A stretch of 64,000 nt of DNA from Durio zibethinus. Taxonomy: Eukaryota > Streptophyta > Magnoliopsida > Malvales > Malvaceae. Both the position numbers and the translations under genes were made by a program. The stretch lies in assembly GCF_002303985.1 (NCBI RefSeq), contig NW_019167937.1, positions 20,532,995 through 20,596,994 on the forward strand. Direction: 5' to 3'. The notes beneath the pieces are model-generated. The model ran no database searches and was not told the origin of the DNA. It saw nothing but the letters and a program-made list of their open reading frames with translations. Of this stretch, positions 49,193 through 63,300 are shown one piece after another (positions within the stretch are counted from its first letter, which is position 1; each line of letters opens with the position of its first letter).

Positions 49193-52100
49193 GGTAGGTG
49201 GGTTTAGGCACATCTTCATATTTCTACGTGCCAATGCCATTTTTATGGCTTGTAAATTCATACAATGGTCCCTTAAGCCTTCATGTGAAGCTACATGGCA
49301 AGACGACTCGTTTTTTATTTTTCACAATTTTTAAAACTTTTTACGGTTCGGGATTTTTTAAAATTTTTTTGAAAAGCGTTTTGGCCCCAAACTTGGTAGG
49401 CGGGATCCTTGTGTTTTTGTTGGCATGCACAAAAAAATTCAACTAAAAACTCGAAGTGTACAAGATTTTGTGACCATTTGAAAAAAGTGTCCCCATGTCA
49501 GACACTTTAATTGCTACTGGCAGCGAACCTGTAAAATCTCAAATGCTCTTTAAGGGTGTGTGAGTGCTCAAGGTTTGATGATGGATAGGGGGCCAATATA
49601 AGGGCCAAGTACCAACACCCATCATAGATCATGCGCACACACCCCCCGGCCTCCCCAATCGTCGGAACGCCAATGCCACTGGTCAGGTTCTCCGACGATG
49701 CTACAACAATGGTGCCCCGACGAAGAAAAATACGGCACCAGCACCTGCCCAAGCCCAGCATGTGCTATCGCAACCCTCGATCTGGTCCAATCTTAGACTG
49801 GGAATGAACTCCGTATGCTTAGACTGGGAATGAACTCCGTATGCCTAAGTCAACCCACGAAACGAACGTGTGGGCGCTCAGCCGGCCAAAGGGGCGGAAT
49901 GCGCAAGCCAGGGATCGACCGGTCCCCCTCTGCGTGCTACCGATCCTGCTGCCGTAACCCTCAATCTGGTTCGATCTTAGACTAGGAATTAACTCCGTAT
50001 GCCTAAGCCAACTGACGAAACTAGCGGGCGGGCGGGCGGGCGGGCACTATGCCGGCCAGAGAGACGGGATGCGCAAGCCGTGGATCGATAGGGTGGTAGG
50101 TGTGTTTAGGCACATCTTCATATTTCTGCATGCCAATGCCATTTTTATGGCTTGTAAATTCATACAATGGTCCCTTAAGCCTTCATGTGAAGCTTCATGG
50201 CAAGACGACTCGTTTTCTATTTTTCATGATTTTTTAAACTTTCTGCGGTTCGGGATTTTTTAAAATTTTTTCGAAAAGAGTTTTGGCCCCAAACTTGGTA
50301 GACGTGATCCTTGTAATTTTGTTGGCATGCACAAAAAAATTCAACTAAAAACTCGAAGTGTACAAGATTTTGTGACCATTTGAAAAAAGTGTCCCCATTT
50401 CAGACACTTTAATGGCTACTGGCAGCAAAGCTGTAAAATCTCAAATGCTCTTTAAGGGGGTGTGAGTTCTCATGGTTTGATGAGGGATAGGGGGCCAATA
50501 TAAGGGCCAAGTACCAGCACCCATCGCACATCATGAGCGCACACCCCCAGCCCCCCATCGTCGGAACCCCAATGCTGCCGGTCAGGTTCTCCGGTGATGC
50601 TCCGGCGATGGTACCCCGGTGAAGAAAAATGCGACACCAGCACATGCCCGTGCCCAGCATGTGCTGCCGCAACCCTCGATCTGGTCCAATCTTAGACTGG
50701 GAATGAACTCAGTATGCTTAGATTGGGAATGAACTCCGTATGCCTAGGTCAAACCACGAAACGAGCGTGCGGGCGCTCAGTCGAACAGAGGGGCGGGATG
50801 CACAAGCCAGGGATCGATCGGGTCCCCCTCTGCGTGCTGCGGATCCTGCTGTCGCAACCCTTAGTCTGGTCTGATCTTAGACTGTGAATGAACTCCGTAT
50901 GCCTAAGCCAACCGACGAAACGAGCGTACGGGCACTACGCCGGCCAGAGATACGCGATGCGCAAGCCGTGGATCGATAGGGTGGTAGGTGGGTTTAGGTA
51001 CATATTTATATTTCTACCTGCCAATGCCATTTTTATGACTTGAAAATTCATACAATGGTCCCTTAAGCCTTCACGTGAAGTTTCATGGCAAGACGACTCG
51101 TTTTCTATTTTTCACGATTTTTGAAACTTTATGCGGTTCGGGATTTTTTCAAACTTTTTCGGAAGATGTTTTGGCCCCAAACTTGGTAGACATGATCCTT
51201 TTACTTTTGTTGGTATGCACAAAAAAATTCAGCTAAAAACTCAAAGTGTACAAGATTTTGTGACCATTTGAAAAAAGTGTCCGCATTTCAGACAATTTAA
51301 CGGCTACTGGCAGCAAACCCGTAAAATCTCAAATGCTCTTTAAGGGGGTGTGAGTTCTCAAGGTTTGATGAGGGATAGGGGGCCAATATAAGGGCCAAGT
51401 ACCAGCACCCATCGCATATCATGTGCGCACACCCCCCCGGCCCCCCCGATCACTGGAACCCTAATGTTGTCGGTCATGTTCTCCAACGATGCTTCGACGA
51501 TACTGCCCCGGCACCAGCACATGCCCGAGCCTAGCATGTGTTGCCACAACCCTCGGTCCGGTTCGATCTTACCCTGGGAATGAACTTCGTATGCTTAGAC
51601 TGGGAATGAACTCTGTATGCCTAAGTCAACCCATGAAACGAGTGTGCAGGCGCTCAGTCGACCAGAGAGGCGGGATGCACCAACCGGGGATCGATCGGGT
51701 CCCCCTCTGTGTGCTGTCGATCCTATTACCGTAACCCTTGGTCTGGCCCGATCTTAGACTGGGAATGAACTTTATATGCTTAAGCCAACCGATGAAACGA
51801 GCGGATGGGCGGGCGAGCACTATGCCGGCCAGAGAGACGGGATGCGTAAGCCGTGAATCGATAGGGTGGTAGGTGGGTTTAGGCACATCTTCATATTTCT
51901 ATGTGCCAATGCCATTTTTATGGCTTGTAAATTCATACAATGGTCCTTAAGCCTTCACGTGAAGTTTCATGGTAAGACGACTCGTTTTTTATTTTTCACG
52001 ATTTTCAAAACCTTATGAGGTTTAGGATTTTTTTAAATTTTTTTGGAAGGAGTTTTGGCCCCAAACTTGGTAGACGTGATCCTTGTATTTTTTTTGGCAT

Positions 52101-54509
52101 GCAAAAAAAAATTCAGCAAAAAACTCGAAGTGTACAAGATTTTGTGAACATTTGAAAAAAGTGTCCCCATTTCAAACACTTTAACGGCTACTGGCAGCAA
52201 ACCTGTAAAATCTCAAATGCTCTTTAAGTGGGTGTGAGTTCTCAAGGTTTGATGAGGGATAGGGGGCCAATATAAGGGCCAAGTACCAACACCCATCTCA
52301 CATCATTTGCGCACAACACCCCCAGCCCCCCCGATCGCCGGAACCTCAATGCCGCCAGTCAGGTTCTCCGGCGATGCTCCGACGATGGTACCCCGGCGAA
52401 GAAAAATGCGGCACCAGCGCATGCCCGAGCCCAGCATGTGCTGTCACAACCCTCGGTCCGGTCTGATCTTAGACTAGGAATGAACTCCGTATGCTTAGAC
52501 TGGGAATGAACTCCTTATGCCTAAGTCAACCCATGAAACGAGCGTGCGGGCGCTCAGTCGGACAGAGGGGCGGGATGCACAAGCCGGGGATCGGTCGGGT
52601 CCCCTTCCACGTGCTGTTGATCCTGCTACCACAACCCTCAGTCTGGTTCGATCTTAGACTGTGAATGAACTCCGTATGCCTAAGCCAACCGACGAAACAA
52701 GCGTGCGGGCACTACGGCGGCCAGAGAGATGGGATGCGCAAGCCGTGGATCGATAGGGTGGTAGGTGGGTTTAGGCACATCTTTATATTTTTGCGTGCCA
52801 ATGCCATTTTTATGGCTTGAAAATTCATACATGGTCCCTTAAGCCTTCAAGTGAAGTTTCATGGCAAGACAACTCGTTTTTTATTTTTCATGATTTTTGA
52901 AACTTTATGTGGTTCGAGATTTTTTAAAACTTTCTCGGAAGGAGTTTTGGCCCCAAACTTGGTAGACATGATCCTTCTACTTTTGTCGGTATGCACAAAA
53001 AAATTGAGCTAAAAACTCAAAGTGTACAAGATTTTGTGACCATTTGAAAAAAGTGTCCCCATTTCAGACAATTTAACGGCTACTGCAGCAAACCCGTAAA
53101 ATGTCAAATGCTCTTTAAGGGGGTGTGAGTTCTCAAGGTTTGATGAGGGATAGAGGGCCAATATAAGGGCCAAGTACCAGCACCCATCGCACATCATGTG
53201 CGCACACCCCCCGGCCCCCCCGATCGCTGGAACCCCAATGCCATCGGTCAGGTTCTCCGACGATGCTCCGGTGATGGTGCCCCGGCACCAGTACATGCCT
53301 AAGCCTAGCATGTGCTGCCGCAACCCTCGGTTCGGTCCGATCTTAGATTGGGAATGAACTCCGTATGCTTAGACTAGGAATGAACTCCGTATGCCTAAGT
53401 CAACCCATGAAAGGAGCGTGCAGGCGCTCAGCCGGCCAGAGGGGCGGGATGCGCAAGTCGGGGACCGGTCGGGTCCCCCTTTACGTGCTGCAGATCTTGC
53501 TGCCGCAACCCTTGGTCTGGCATGATCTTAGACTGGGAATGAACTCCGTATGCCTAAGCCAATCGGTGAAACGAGCGGGCGGGCGGGCAGGCAGTACGCT
53601 GGCCAGAGAGACAGGATGCACTAGCCATGGATCGATAGGGTGGTAGGTGGGTTTAGGCACATCTTCATATTTCTACGTTCCAATGCCATTTTTATGGCTT
53701 GTAAATTCATACAATGGTCCCTTAAGCCTTCACATGAAGTTTCATGGCAAGACGACTCATTTTCTATTTTTCACGATTTTCAAAACTTTATGCAGTTTGG
53801 GATTTTTTAAAATTTTTTCGGAAGGATTTTTGGCCCCAAACTTGGTAGACATGATCCTTGTATTTTTTTTGGTATGCATAAAAAAATTCAGCTAAAAAAT
53901 CAAAGTGTACAAGATTTTGTGTGACCATTTCAAAAAAGTGTCCCCATTTCAAACACTTTAATGGCTACTGGCAGCAAACCTGTAAAATCTCAAATGCTCT
54001 TTAAAGGGGTGTGAGTTCTTGAGGTTTGATGCGGGATAGGGGGCCAATATAAGGGCCAAGTGCCTGCACCCATCGCGCATCTTGTGCGCACACCCCCCGG
54101 TCAGGTTTTCCGACGATGCTCCGGCGATGGTGCCCCGGTGAAGAAAAATGCGGCACCAGCACCTGCCTGAGCCCAGCATGTGCTGCCGCAACCCTCGGTC
54201 TGATCTGATCTTAGACTGGGAATGAACTTCATATGCTTAGACTGGGAATGAACCCCGTATGCCAAAGTCAACTCATGAAACGAGCGTGCGGGCATTCAAC
54301 CGGCTAGAGTGTTGGGATGCGCAAGTCGGGGATCGGTGGGGTCCCCCTCTGCGTGCTTCTGATCTTGCAGCCGTAACCCTCGGTCCATTTTGATCTTAGA
54401 CTGGGAATGAACTCTGTATGCCTAAGCCAACTGACGAAATGAGCGGGCTGGCGGGCGGGCACTACGTCGGCCTGAGAGACGGGATGCGCAAGCCGTGGAT
54501 CGATTGGGG
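49193..54509 (+). repeat. Run of six satellite monomers with a dimeric duplication
   Basis: Starts are 49193, 50095, 50983, 51868, 52760 and 53642, with lengths of 868-902 bp. The copies at 50983 and 52760 share many private variants that the copy between them lacks. They also share a deletion of about 15 bp ahead of GGCACCAG (51511 and 53285). Confidence 0.94.
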
Positions 54510-55229
54510 GGTAGTTGGGCTTAGGTACATCTTCATATTTCTATGTGCCAATGCCATTTTCATGGCTTGTAAATTCATACAATGTTCCCTTAAGCCTTCA
54601 CGTGAAGTTTCATGGCAAGATGACTCGTTTTCTATTTTTCACGATTTTTGAAAGTTTTTGCGGTTTAGGATTTTTTAAAATTTTTTCGGAAGGATTTTTG
54701 GTCCCAAACTTGGCATACGTGATCCTTGTATTTTGGTTGGCATGCACAAAAATATTCAGCTAAACACTCCAAGTGTACAAGATTTTGTGACCATTTGAAA
54801 AAAGTGTCCCCATTTCAGACACTTTAATGGCTACTGGCAGCAAACCTGTAAAATCTCAAATGCTCTTTAAGGGGGTGTGAGTTCTCGAGGTTTGATGAGG
54901 GATAAGGGGCCAATATAAGGGCCAAGTACCAGCACCCATCACACATCGTGTGCGCACACTGCCCCAGGCACCCCTGATCATCGGAACCCCAATGCCGTCG
55001 GTCAGGTTCTCCGGCGATGCTCCGACGATGGTGCCCTGGCCAAGAAAAATGTGGGACCAGCACATGCCCAAGCCCAGCATGTGCTGCCGCAACCCTCGGT
55101 CTGGTCTGATCTTAGACTGGGAATGAACTTCGTATGCCTAAGCCAACCGACAAAACGAGCGGGCGGGCGAGCGTGCGGGCACTACGTCAGCCAGAGAGAC
55201 GGGATGCGCAAGCCATGGATCGATATGGT
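54510..55229 (+). repeat. Satellite monomer lacking block A (720 bp)
   Basis: The inverted repeat at about 55058-55086 is followed by one CTTAGACTGGG block that continues as block B. This is the fourth independent-looking or inherited loss of block A. It lies 6 kb from the 47107/47820 pair. Confidence 0.92.
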
Positions 55230-56129
55230 GGTAGGTGGGTTTCGGCAAATCTTCACATTTCTGCATGCCAATGCCATTTTCATGCCTTGTAAATTCATAC
55301 AATGGTCCCTTAAGCCTTCACGTGAAGTTTCATAGCAAGACAACCCGTTTTCTATTTTTCACGATTTTTGAAACTTTTTACGGTTTGGGATTTTTGAAAA
55401 TTTTTTTCGAAGGAGTTTTGGCCCCAAACTTGCTAGACGTGATCCTTGTATTTTTTTTGGCATGCACAAAAAAATTCAGCTAAAAACTCGAAGTGTACAA
55501 GATTTTGTGACCATTTGAAAAAGGTGTCCCCATTTCAGACACTTAGTGGCTACTGGCAGCAAACCTGTAAAATCTCAAATGCTCTTTAAGGGGGTGTGAG
55601 TTCTCGAGGTTTGATAAGTGATAGGGGGCCAATATAAGGGCCAAGTACCAGCACCCATCGCACATCATGTGCGCACACCCCCTGGACCCCTCGATCGTCA
55701 GAACCCCAATGCCGCTGGTCAGGTTCTCCGACGATACTCCGGTGATGGTTCCTGGCGAAGATAAATGCAGCACCAGCACATGCCCGAGCCCACCATTTGC
55801 TACCGCAACCCTCGGTCTAGTCTGATCTTAGATTGGGAACAAACTCCGTATGCTTAGAATGGGAATGAACTCCGTATTCCTAAGTCAACCCTCGAATCGA
55901 GCGTGCGGGCACTTAGCCGACAAGAGGGGCGAGTTACGCAAGTCGGGGATCGGCCAGGTCCCCCTCTGCATGCTGCTGATCCTGCTACCGCTACTCTCGG
56001 TCCGGTCCGATCTTAGATTATGAATGAACTCTGTACGCCTAAGCCAACTGACGAAACGAGCGGGTGGGCGGGCGGCGGGCACTACGCTGGCCAAAGAGAC
56101 GGGATGCGCAAGTCGTGGATCGATAGGGT
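55230..56129 (+). repeat. Satellite monomer, 900 bp
   Basis: This is a full-length copy. The first minisatellite unit near 55827 is altered (GATTGGGAACAAACTCC) and the second reads TTAGAATGGGAATG. Confidence 0.93.
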
Positions 56130-57657
56130 TGTAGGTGGGTTTAGGCACATCTTCATATTTCAGCATGCCAATGCCATTTTTATGGCTTGTAAATTCATAC
56201 AATGGTCCCTTAACCCTCCAAGTGAAGTTTCATGGCAAGACGATTCGTTTTCTATTTTTCATGATTTTTGAAACTTTTTGCGGTTCGGGATTTTTTAAAA
56301 TTTTTTCGGAAGGAGTTTTGGCACCAAATTTGGTAGGTATGATCCTTGTATTTTTGTTGGCATGCACAAAAATATTCAGCCAAAAACTCGAAGTGTACAA
56401 GATTTTGTGACCATTTGAAAAAAGTGTCCCCATTTCAGACACTTTAGTGGCTACTGGCAGCAGACTTGTAAAATCTGAAATGCTCTTTAAGGAGGTGTGA
56501 GTTCTCAAGGTTGAATGAGAGATAGGGGGCCAATATAAGGGCCAAGTACCAGCACCCATCGCACATCATGTGCGCACACCCCCTGGCCCCCCGATCGCCG
56601 GAACCCAAATGCCGTCGGTCAGGTTCTCCGGTACGCTCCGACGATGGTGCCCCGACGAAGAAAAATGCAGCACCAGCACATGCCTGAGCCTAGCATGTGC
56701 TATCGTAACCCTCAGTTCGGTACGATCTTAGATTGGGAATGAACTCCATATGCCTAAGTCAACCCACGAAACGAGCGTGCGGGCCCTCAACCAGCCAGAG
56801 GGGCGAGATGCGCAAGCCGGGGATCGGTCGGGTCCCCCTCTGTGTGCTGCTGATCCTGCTACCGCAACCCTAAGTCCAATCCAATCTTAGGCTCGTTTTC
56901 TATTTTTCACGGCAAGACGACTCATTTTTTATTTTTCATGATTTTCAAAACTTTTTACGGTTTAGGATTTTTTAAAATTTTTTCAGAAGGAGCTTCGGCC
57001 CCAAACTTGGTAGAAGTGATCCTTGTATTTTTTTTGGCATGCACAAAAAAATTCAGCTAAAAACTCGAAGTGTACAAGATTTGTGGCCATTTGAAAAAAG
57101 TGTCCCCATTTCAGACACTTTAATGGCTACTGGCAGCAAACCTGTAAAATCTCAAATGCTCTTTAAGGGGGTGTGAGTTCTTCAGGTTTGATGAGGGATA
57201 GGGGGCCAATATAAGGGCCAAGTACCAGCACCAATCGTACATCATGTGCGCACACCACCCCCGGCCCCCCGATCGTCGAAACCCTAATGCCGCCAATCAG
57301 GTTCTCCGGTGATGCACCGACGATGGTGCCCCGATGAAGAAAAATGTGGCACCAGCACATGCTCGAGCCCAGCATGTGCTGTCGTAACCCTCGGTCCAGT
57401 CCAATCTTAGACTGGTAATGAACTCCGTATGCTTAGACTGGGAATGAACTCCGTATGCCTAAGTCAACCCACGAAATGAGCGTGCGGGCGCTCAACCGGC
57501 CAGAGGGGTGGGATGCGCAAGCCAGGGATCGGTCGGTCCGATCTTAGACTGGGAATGAACTCCGTATGCCTAAGCCAATCGACGAGACGAGCGGGCGGGC
57601 GGACGGGAACTAAGTCGACCAGAGAGACGAGATGCACAAGCCGTGGATCGATAAGGT
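56130..57657 (+). repeat. Two fused satellite monomers (1528 bp)
   Basis: Block B stops at CAATCTTAG (about 56890). The sequence then enters the T-tract block of the next monomer, losing an anchor and the palindrome. The entry point carries a local duplication: CTCGTTTTCTATTTTTCAC (56892-56910), GGCAAGACGA, then a second diverged copy (56921-56939). A separate ~47-bp deletion near 57537 removes the A-B linker. Confidence 0.9.
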
Positions 57658-59455
57658 GATAGGTGGATTTAGGCACATCTTCATATTTCTGCATGCCAAT
57701 GCCATTTTTATGGCTTGTAAATTCATACAATGGTCCCTTAAGCCTTCCCATGAAGTTTCATGGCAAGACGACTCGTTTGCTATTTTTGATGATTTTCAAA
57801 ACTTTTAGCGGTTCGGGATTTTGTAAAATTTTTTCGAAAGGAGTTTTGGCACCAAACTTGGTAGACGTGATCCTTGTATTTTTGTTGGCATGCACAAAAC
57901 AATTCTGCTAAAAATTTGAAGTGTACAAGATTTTGTGACCATTTGAAAAAAGTGTCCCCATTTTAGACACTTTAATGGCTACTGGCAGCAAACCTGTAAA
58001 ATCCCAAATGCTCTTAAAGGGGGTGTGAGTTCTCGAGGTTTGATGAGGGATAGGGGGCCAATATAAGGGCCAAGTACCAGAACCCATCGCACATCATGTG
58101 CATACACCCCCCAGCCCCCCGAATCGTCGGAACCCCAATGCCGTCGATCAGGTTCTCTGATGATGCTCCCGCGATAATGCCCGGTGAAGAAAAATACGAC
58201 ACCAGCACATGCCTGAGCCAAGCATGTGCTGCCACAACCCTTGGTCCGGTCTGATCTTAGACTGGGAATGAACTCTGTATGCTTAGATTGGGAATGAACT
58301 CCAAATGCCTAAGTCAACCCACGAAACAAGCGTGCGGCGCTCAGTCGGCCAGAGGGGCAGGATGCGCAAGCCAGGGATCGGCCGGGTCCCACTCTTCGTG
58401 CTGCCGATCTTGCTGTCGCCACCCTCGGTCTGATCTGATCTTAGACTGGGAATGAACTCCGTATGCCTAAGCCAACCGACGAAACGAGCGAGCGGGCGGG
58501 CGGGCACTACGTCGGCCAGAGAGACGGGATGCACAAGCCGTGGATCGATATGGTGGTAGGTGGGTTTTGGCACATCTTCATATTTCTGCATGCCAATGCC
58601 ATTTTTATGGCTTGTAAATTCGTACAATGCTCCTTTAAGCCTTCCTGTGAAGTTTCATGGCAAGATGACTCGTTTTCTATTTTTCATGATTTTTAAAACT
58701 TTTTGCGGTTCGGGATTTTTTAAAATTTTTTCGAAAGGAGTTTTGGTACCAAACTTGGTAGACATGATCCTTGTATTTTTTTTGGCATGCGCAAAAAAAT
58801 TCTGCTAAAAACTCGAAGTGTACAAGATTTTCTGACCATTTGAAAAAAGTTTCCCCATTTTAGACACTTTAATGGCTACTAACAGCAAACCTGTAAAATC
58901 TCAAATGCTCTTTAAGGGGGTGTGAGTTCTCGAGGTTTGGTGAGGGATAGGGGGCCATGATAAGGGCCAAGTAGCAGCACCCATCACACATCATGTGCGA
59001 ACACCCTCCCCGGCCCCCCCGATCGCTGGAACCCCAATGCCGCCGGTCAGGTTCTCCGGTGATGCTCTGGCGATGAAGCCCCGATGAAGAAAAATGCAGC
59101 ACCAGCAAATGCCCGAGCCTAGCATGTGCTGCCGCAACCCTCGGTCCAGTCCGATCTCAGACTGGGAATGAACTCCATATGCTTAGACTGGGAATGAACT
59201 CCGTATGCCTAAGTCAACCCACGAAACGAGCGTGCGGGCGCTCAGCCGGCCAGAGGGGAGGGATGCGCAAGTCGGGGATTGGCCGGGACCCCCTCTGCAT
59301 GCTACCGATCCTCCTACCATAACCCTTGGTCCGGTCTAATCTTAGACTGGGAATGAACTCCGAATGCCTAAGCCAACCGACGAAACGAGCGGACGGGCGG
59401 GCGGGCACTATGCCGGCCAGAGAGACAGGATGCGCAAGCTGTGGATCGATAGGGT
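57658..59455 (+). repeat. Run of two satellite monomers (starts 57658, 58555)
   Basis: Lengths are 897 and 901 bp. They share the private change AATTCTGCTAAAAA in place of AATTCAGCTAAAAA. Confidence 0.94.
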
Positions 59456-60303
59456 TGTAGGTGGGTTTAGCAACATCTTCATATTTCTATGTGCCAATGC
59501 CATTTTTATGGCTTGTAAATTCATGCAATGGTCCCTTAAGCCTTCACGTGAAGTTTCATTGCAAGACGGCTCGTTTACGGTTCAGGATTTTTTAAAATTT
59601 TTTCAGAAGGAGTTTTGGCCCCAAACTTGGTAGACCTGATCCTTGTATTTTTGTTGGTACAACTAAAAACTTGAAGTGTACAAGATTTTGTGACCATTTC
59701 AAAAAAGTGTCCCCATTTCAGACACTTTAATGGCTACTGGCGGCAAACCTGTAAAATCTCAAATGCTCTTTAAGGGGGTGTGAGTTGTTGAGGTTTGATG
59801 AGGGATAGGAGGCCAATATAAGGGCCAAGTACCATCACCCATCGCACATCATGTGCGCACACCCCCCGGCCGTCCCGATCTCCGAAACCCCAATGCCGCT
59901 GGTTAGGTTCTCCGGCGATGGTGCCCTGACGAAGAAAAATGCGGCACCAGCACATGCTGAGCCCAGCATGTGCTGTCGCAACCCTCGATCCGGTCTGATC
60001 TTAGACTGAGAATGAACTCCGTATGCTTAGACTGGGAATGAACTCCGTATGCCTAAATCAACCCACGAAACGAGCGTGCGGGCGCTCAACCGACCAGAGG
60101 GGCAGGATGCGCAAGCTGGGGATCGGTCGGGTCCCCCTCTGCATGCTACCGATCCTGCTGTGGCAACCCTCGGTCTGGTCCAATCTTAGACTGGTAATGA
60201 ACTCCGTATGCCTAAGCCAACTGACGAAACGAGTGGGCGGGTGGGCGGGCAGGCACTACACTGGCCAGGGAGATGGGATGCACAAGCCGTGGATCGATAG
60301 GGT
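59456..60303 (+). repeat. Satellite monomer with T-tract deletion (848 bp)
   Basis: CTCGTTT joins directly to ACGGTTCAGG near 59576, removing the three 10-bp-phased T5 tracts. A second small loss near 59657 removes GCATGCACAAAAAAATTCAG-type sequence. Confidence 0.92.
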
Positions 60304-63300
60304 GGTAGGTGGGTTTAGGCACATCTTCATATTTCTACGTGCCAATGCCATTTTTGTGACTTGTAAATTGATACAATGGTCCCGTAAGCCTTCACGTGAA
60401 GTTTCATGGCAAGACGACTTGTTTTCTATTTTTCACGATTTTCAAAACTTTTTACGGTTCGGGATTTTTTAAAATTTTTTCGAAAGGAGTTTTGACCCCA
60501 AACTTGGTAGACGTGATCCCTGTGTTTTTGTTGGCATGCACAAAAACATTCAGCAAAAAACTCGAAGTGTACAAGATTTTGTGACCATTGGAAAAAAGTG
60601 TCCCCATTCCAAACACTTTAATGGCTACTAGCAGCAAACCTGTAAAATCTCAAATGCTTTAAGCAGGTGTGAGTTCTGGAGGTTTGATGAGGGATAGAGG
60701 GCCACTATAAGGGCCAAGTACCAGCACCCATCGAACATCATGTGCGCACACCGCCCCCCCGGCCCCCTCGATCACCGGAACCCCAATGCCGTAGGTCAGG
60801 TTCTCCGACGATGCTCCGGAGATGGTGCCCCGATGAATAAAAATGCGGCACCAGCACATGCCCGAGCCCAGCATGTGCTACTGCAACCCTTGATCCGGTC
60901 GGATCTTACACTGGGAATGAACTCCGTATGCTTAGACTGGGAATGAACTCCGTATGCCTAAGTCAACACACGAAACGAATGTATAGGCGCTTAGCCGGCA
61001 AGAGGGGCGGGATGCACAAACCGGGGATCGGTCGGGTCCCCCTCTGCGTGCTGCCAATCCTACTATCACAACGCTCAGTCCGGTCCAATCTTAGACTAGG
61101 AATGAACTCCATATGCCTAAGCTAGCCAACGAAATGAGTGGCCGGGCGGGTGGGCAATACGTCGGCTAGAGAGACGGGATGCGCAAGCCGGGGATCGATA
61201 GGGTGGTAGGTGGGTTTAGGGACATCTTTATATTTCTGCATGCCAATGATATTTTTATGGCTTTTAAATTCATACAATGGTCCCTTAAGCCTTCACGTGA
61301 AGTTTCACGGCAAGACGACTCGTTTTCTATTTTTCATGATTTTCAAAACTTTTTTACGGTTCGGGATTTTTTAAAATTTTTTCGGAATGGGTTTTGGCCA
61401 AAACTTGGTAGATGTCATCCTTGTATTTTTGTTGGCATGCACAAAAAAATTCAGCTAAAAACTCGAAGTGTACAAGATTTTGTGACCATTTGTAAAAAGT
61501 GTCCCCATTTCAAACACTTTAATGGCTACTGGCAGCAAACCTGTAAAATCTCAAATGCTCTTTAAGGGGGTGTGAGTTCTCGAGCTTTGATGAGGGATAG
61601 GGGGCCAATATAAGGGCCAAGTACCAGCACCCATCGCACATCATGTGCGCACACCCCCCGGACCCCCCGATCGCCGGAACCCCAATACCGCTAGTTTGGT
61701 TCTCCGACGATGGTGCCCTGACGAAGAAAAATGCGGCATCAGATCATACCCGAGCCCAGCATACGCTGCTGCAACCCTTGGTCCAGTCCGATCTTAGACT
61801 GGGAATGAACTCCGTTTGCTTAGACAGGGAATGAACTCCGTATGCCTAAGTCAACCCATGAAATGAGTGTGCGCGCGCTCAGTCGGCCAGAGGGGTGGGA
61901 TGCACAAGTCGAGGATCGACCGGGTCCCCCTCTGCATCCTGCCAATCTTGCTGCCGTAACCCTCAGTCTGGTTCGATCTTAGACTGGGAATTAACTCCGT
62001 ATGCCTAAGCCAACCGACGAACCGAGCGGGCGGGCACTGCGTCGGCCAAAGAGACAGGATGCGCAAGCCGTGGATCAATAAGTGGTAGGTGGGTTTAGAC
62101 ACATCTTCATATTTCTGCCTGCCAATGCCATTTTTATGGCTTGTAAATTCATACAATGGTCCCTTAAGCCTTCACGTGAAGTTTCACGGTAAGACGACTC
62201 GTTTTCTATTTTTTACAATTTTCAAAACTTTTTGCGGTTCGGGATTTTTTTTAAATTTTTTCGGAAGGAGTTTTGGCCCCAAACTTGGTAGACGTGATCC
62301 TTGTATTTTTGTTGGCATGCACAAAAAAATTCAGCTAAAAACTCGAAGTGTACAAGATTTTCTGACCATTTGAAAAAATGTCCCCATTTCAGACACTTTC
62401 ATGGCTAGTGACAGCAAACCTGTAAAATCTCAAATGCTCTTTAAGGGGGTGTGAGTTCTCAAGGTTTGATGAGGGATAGGGGGCCAATATAAGGGCCAAG
62501 TACCAGCACCCATCGCACATCATGTGTGCACACCCCCCGGCCCCCCCGATCGCTGGAACCCCAATGTCGCCGGTCAGGTTCTCCGGCGATGCTCCGGTGA
62601 TGGTGCCCCAACGAAGAAAAATGCGGCACCAGCAAATGCCCGAGCCTAGCATGTGCTACTGCAACCCTCGGTCTAGTCTGATCTTAGACTGGGAATGAAC
62701 TCTGTATGCTTAGACTGGGAATGAACTCTATATGACTAAGTCAACCCACAAAATGAGTGTGCGGGCGCTCAGCCGGCCAGAGGGGTGGGATACGCAAGTC
62801 GAGGATCGACCGAGTCCCCCTCTACATCCGGCCGATCTTGCTGCCATAACCCTCGTTTTGGTCTGATCTTAGATTGGGAATGAACTTCGTATGCCTAATC
62901 CGACCGACAAAACGAGCGGGCGGGCATTACGTCGGCCAGAGAGACGGGATGCGCAAGCCGTGGATCGATAGGTGGTGGGTGGGTTTAGGCACATCTTCAT
63001 ATTTCTACCTACCAATGCCATTTTTATGGCTTGTAAATTCATACAATGGTCCCTTAAGCCTTCATGTGATGTTTCATGGCAAGACGACTTGTTTCCTTTT
63101 TTTCATGATTTTTGAAACTTTTTGTGGTTCAGGATTTTTTAAAATTTTTTCGGAAGGAGTTTTGGCCCCAACCTTGCTAGACGAGATCCTTGTATTTTTT
63201 TTCACATGCACAAAAAAATTCAGCCAAAAACTCGAAGTGTACAAGATTTTGTGACCATTTGAAAAAAGTGTCCCCAATTCAGACACTTTAATGGCTACTG

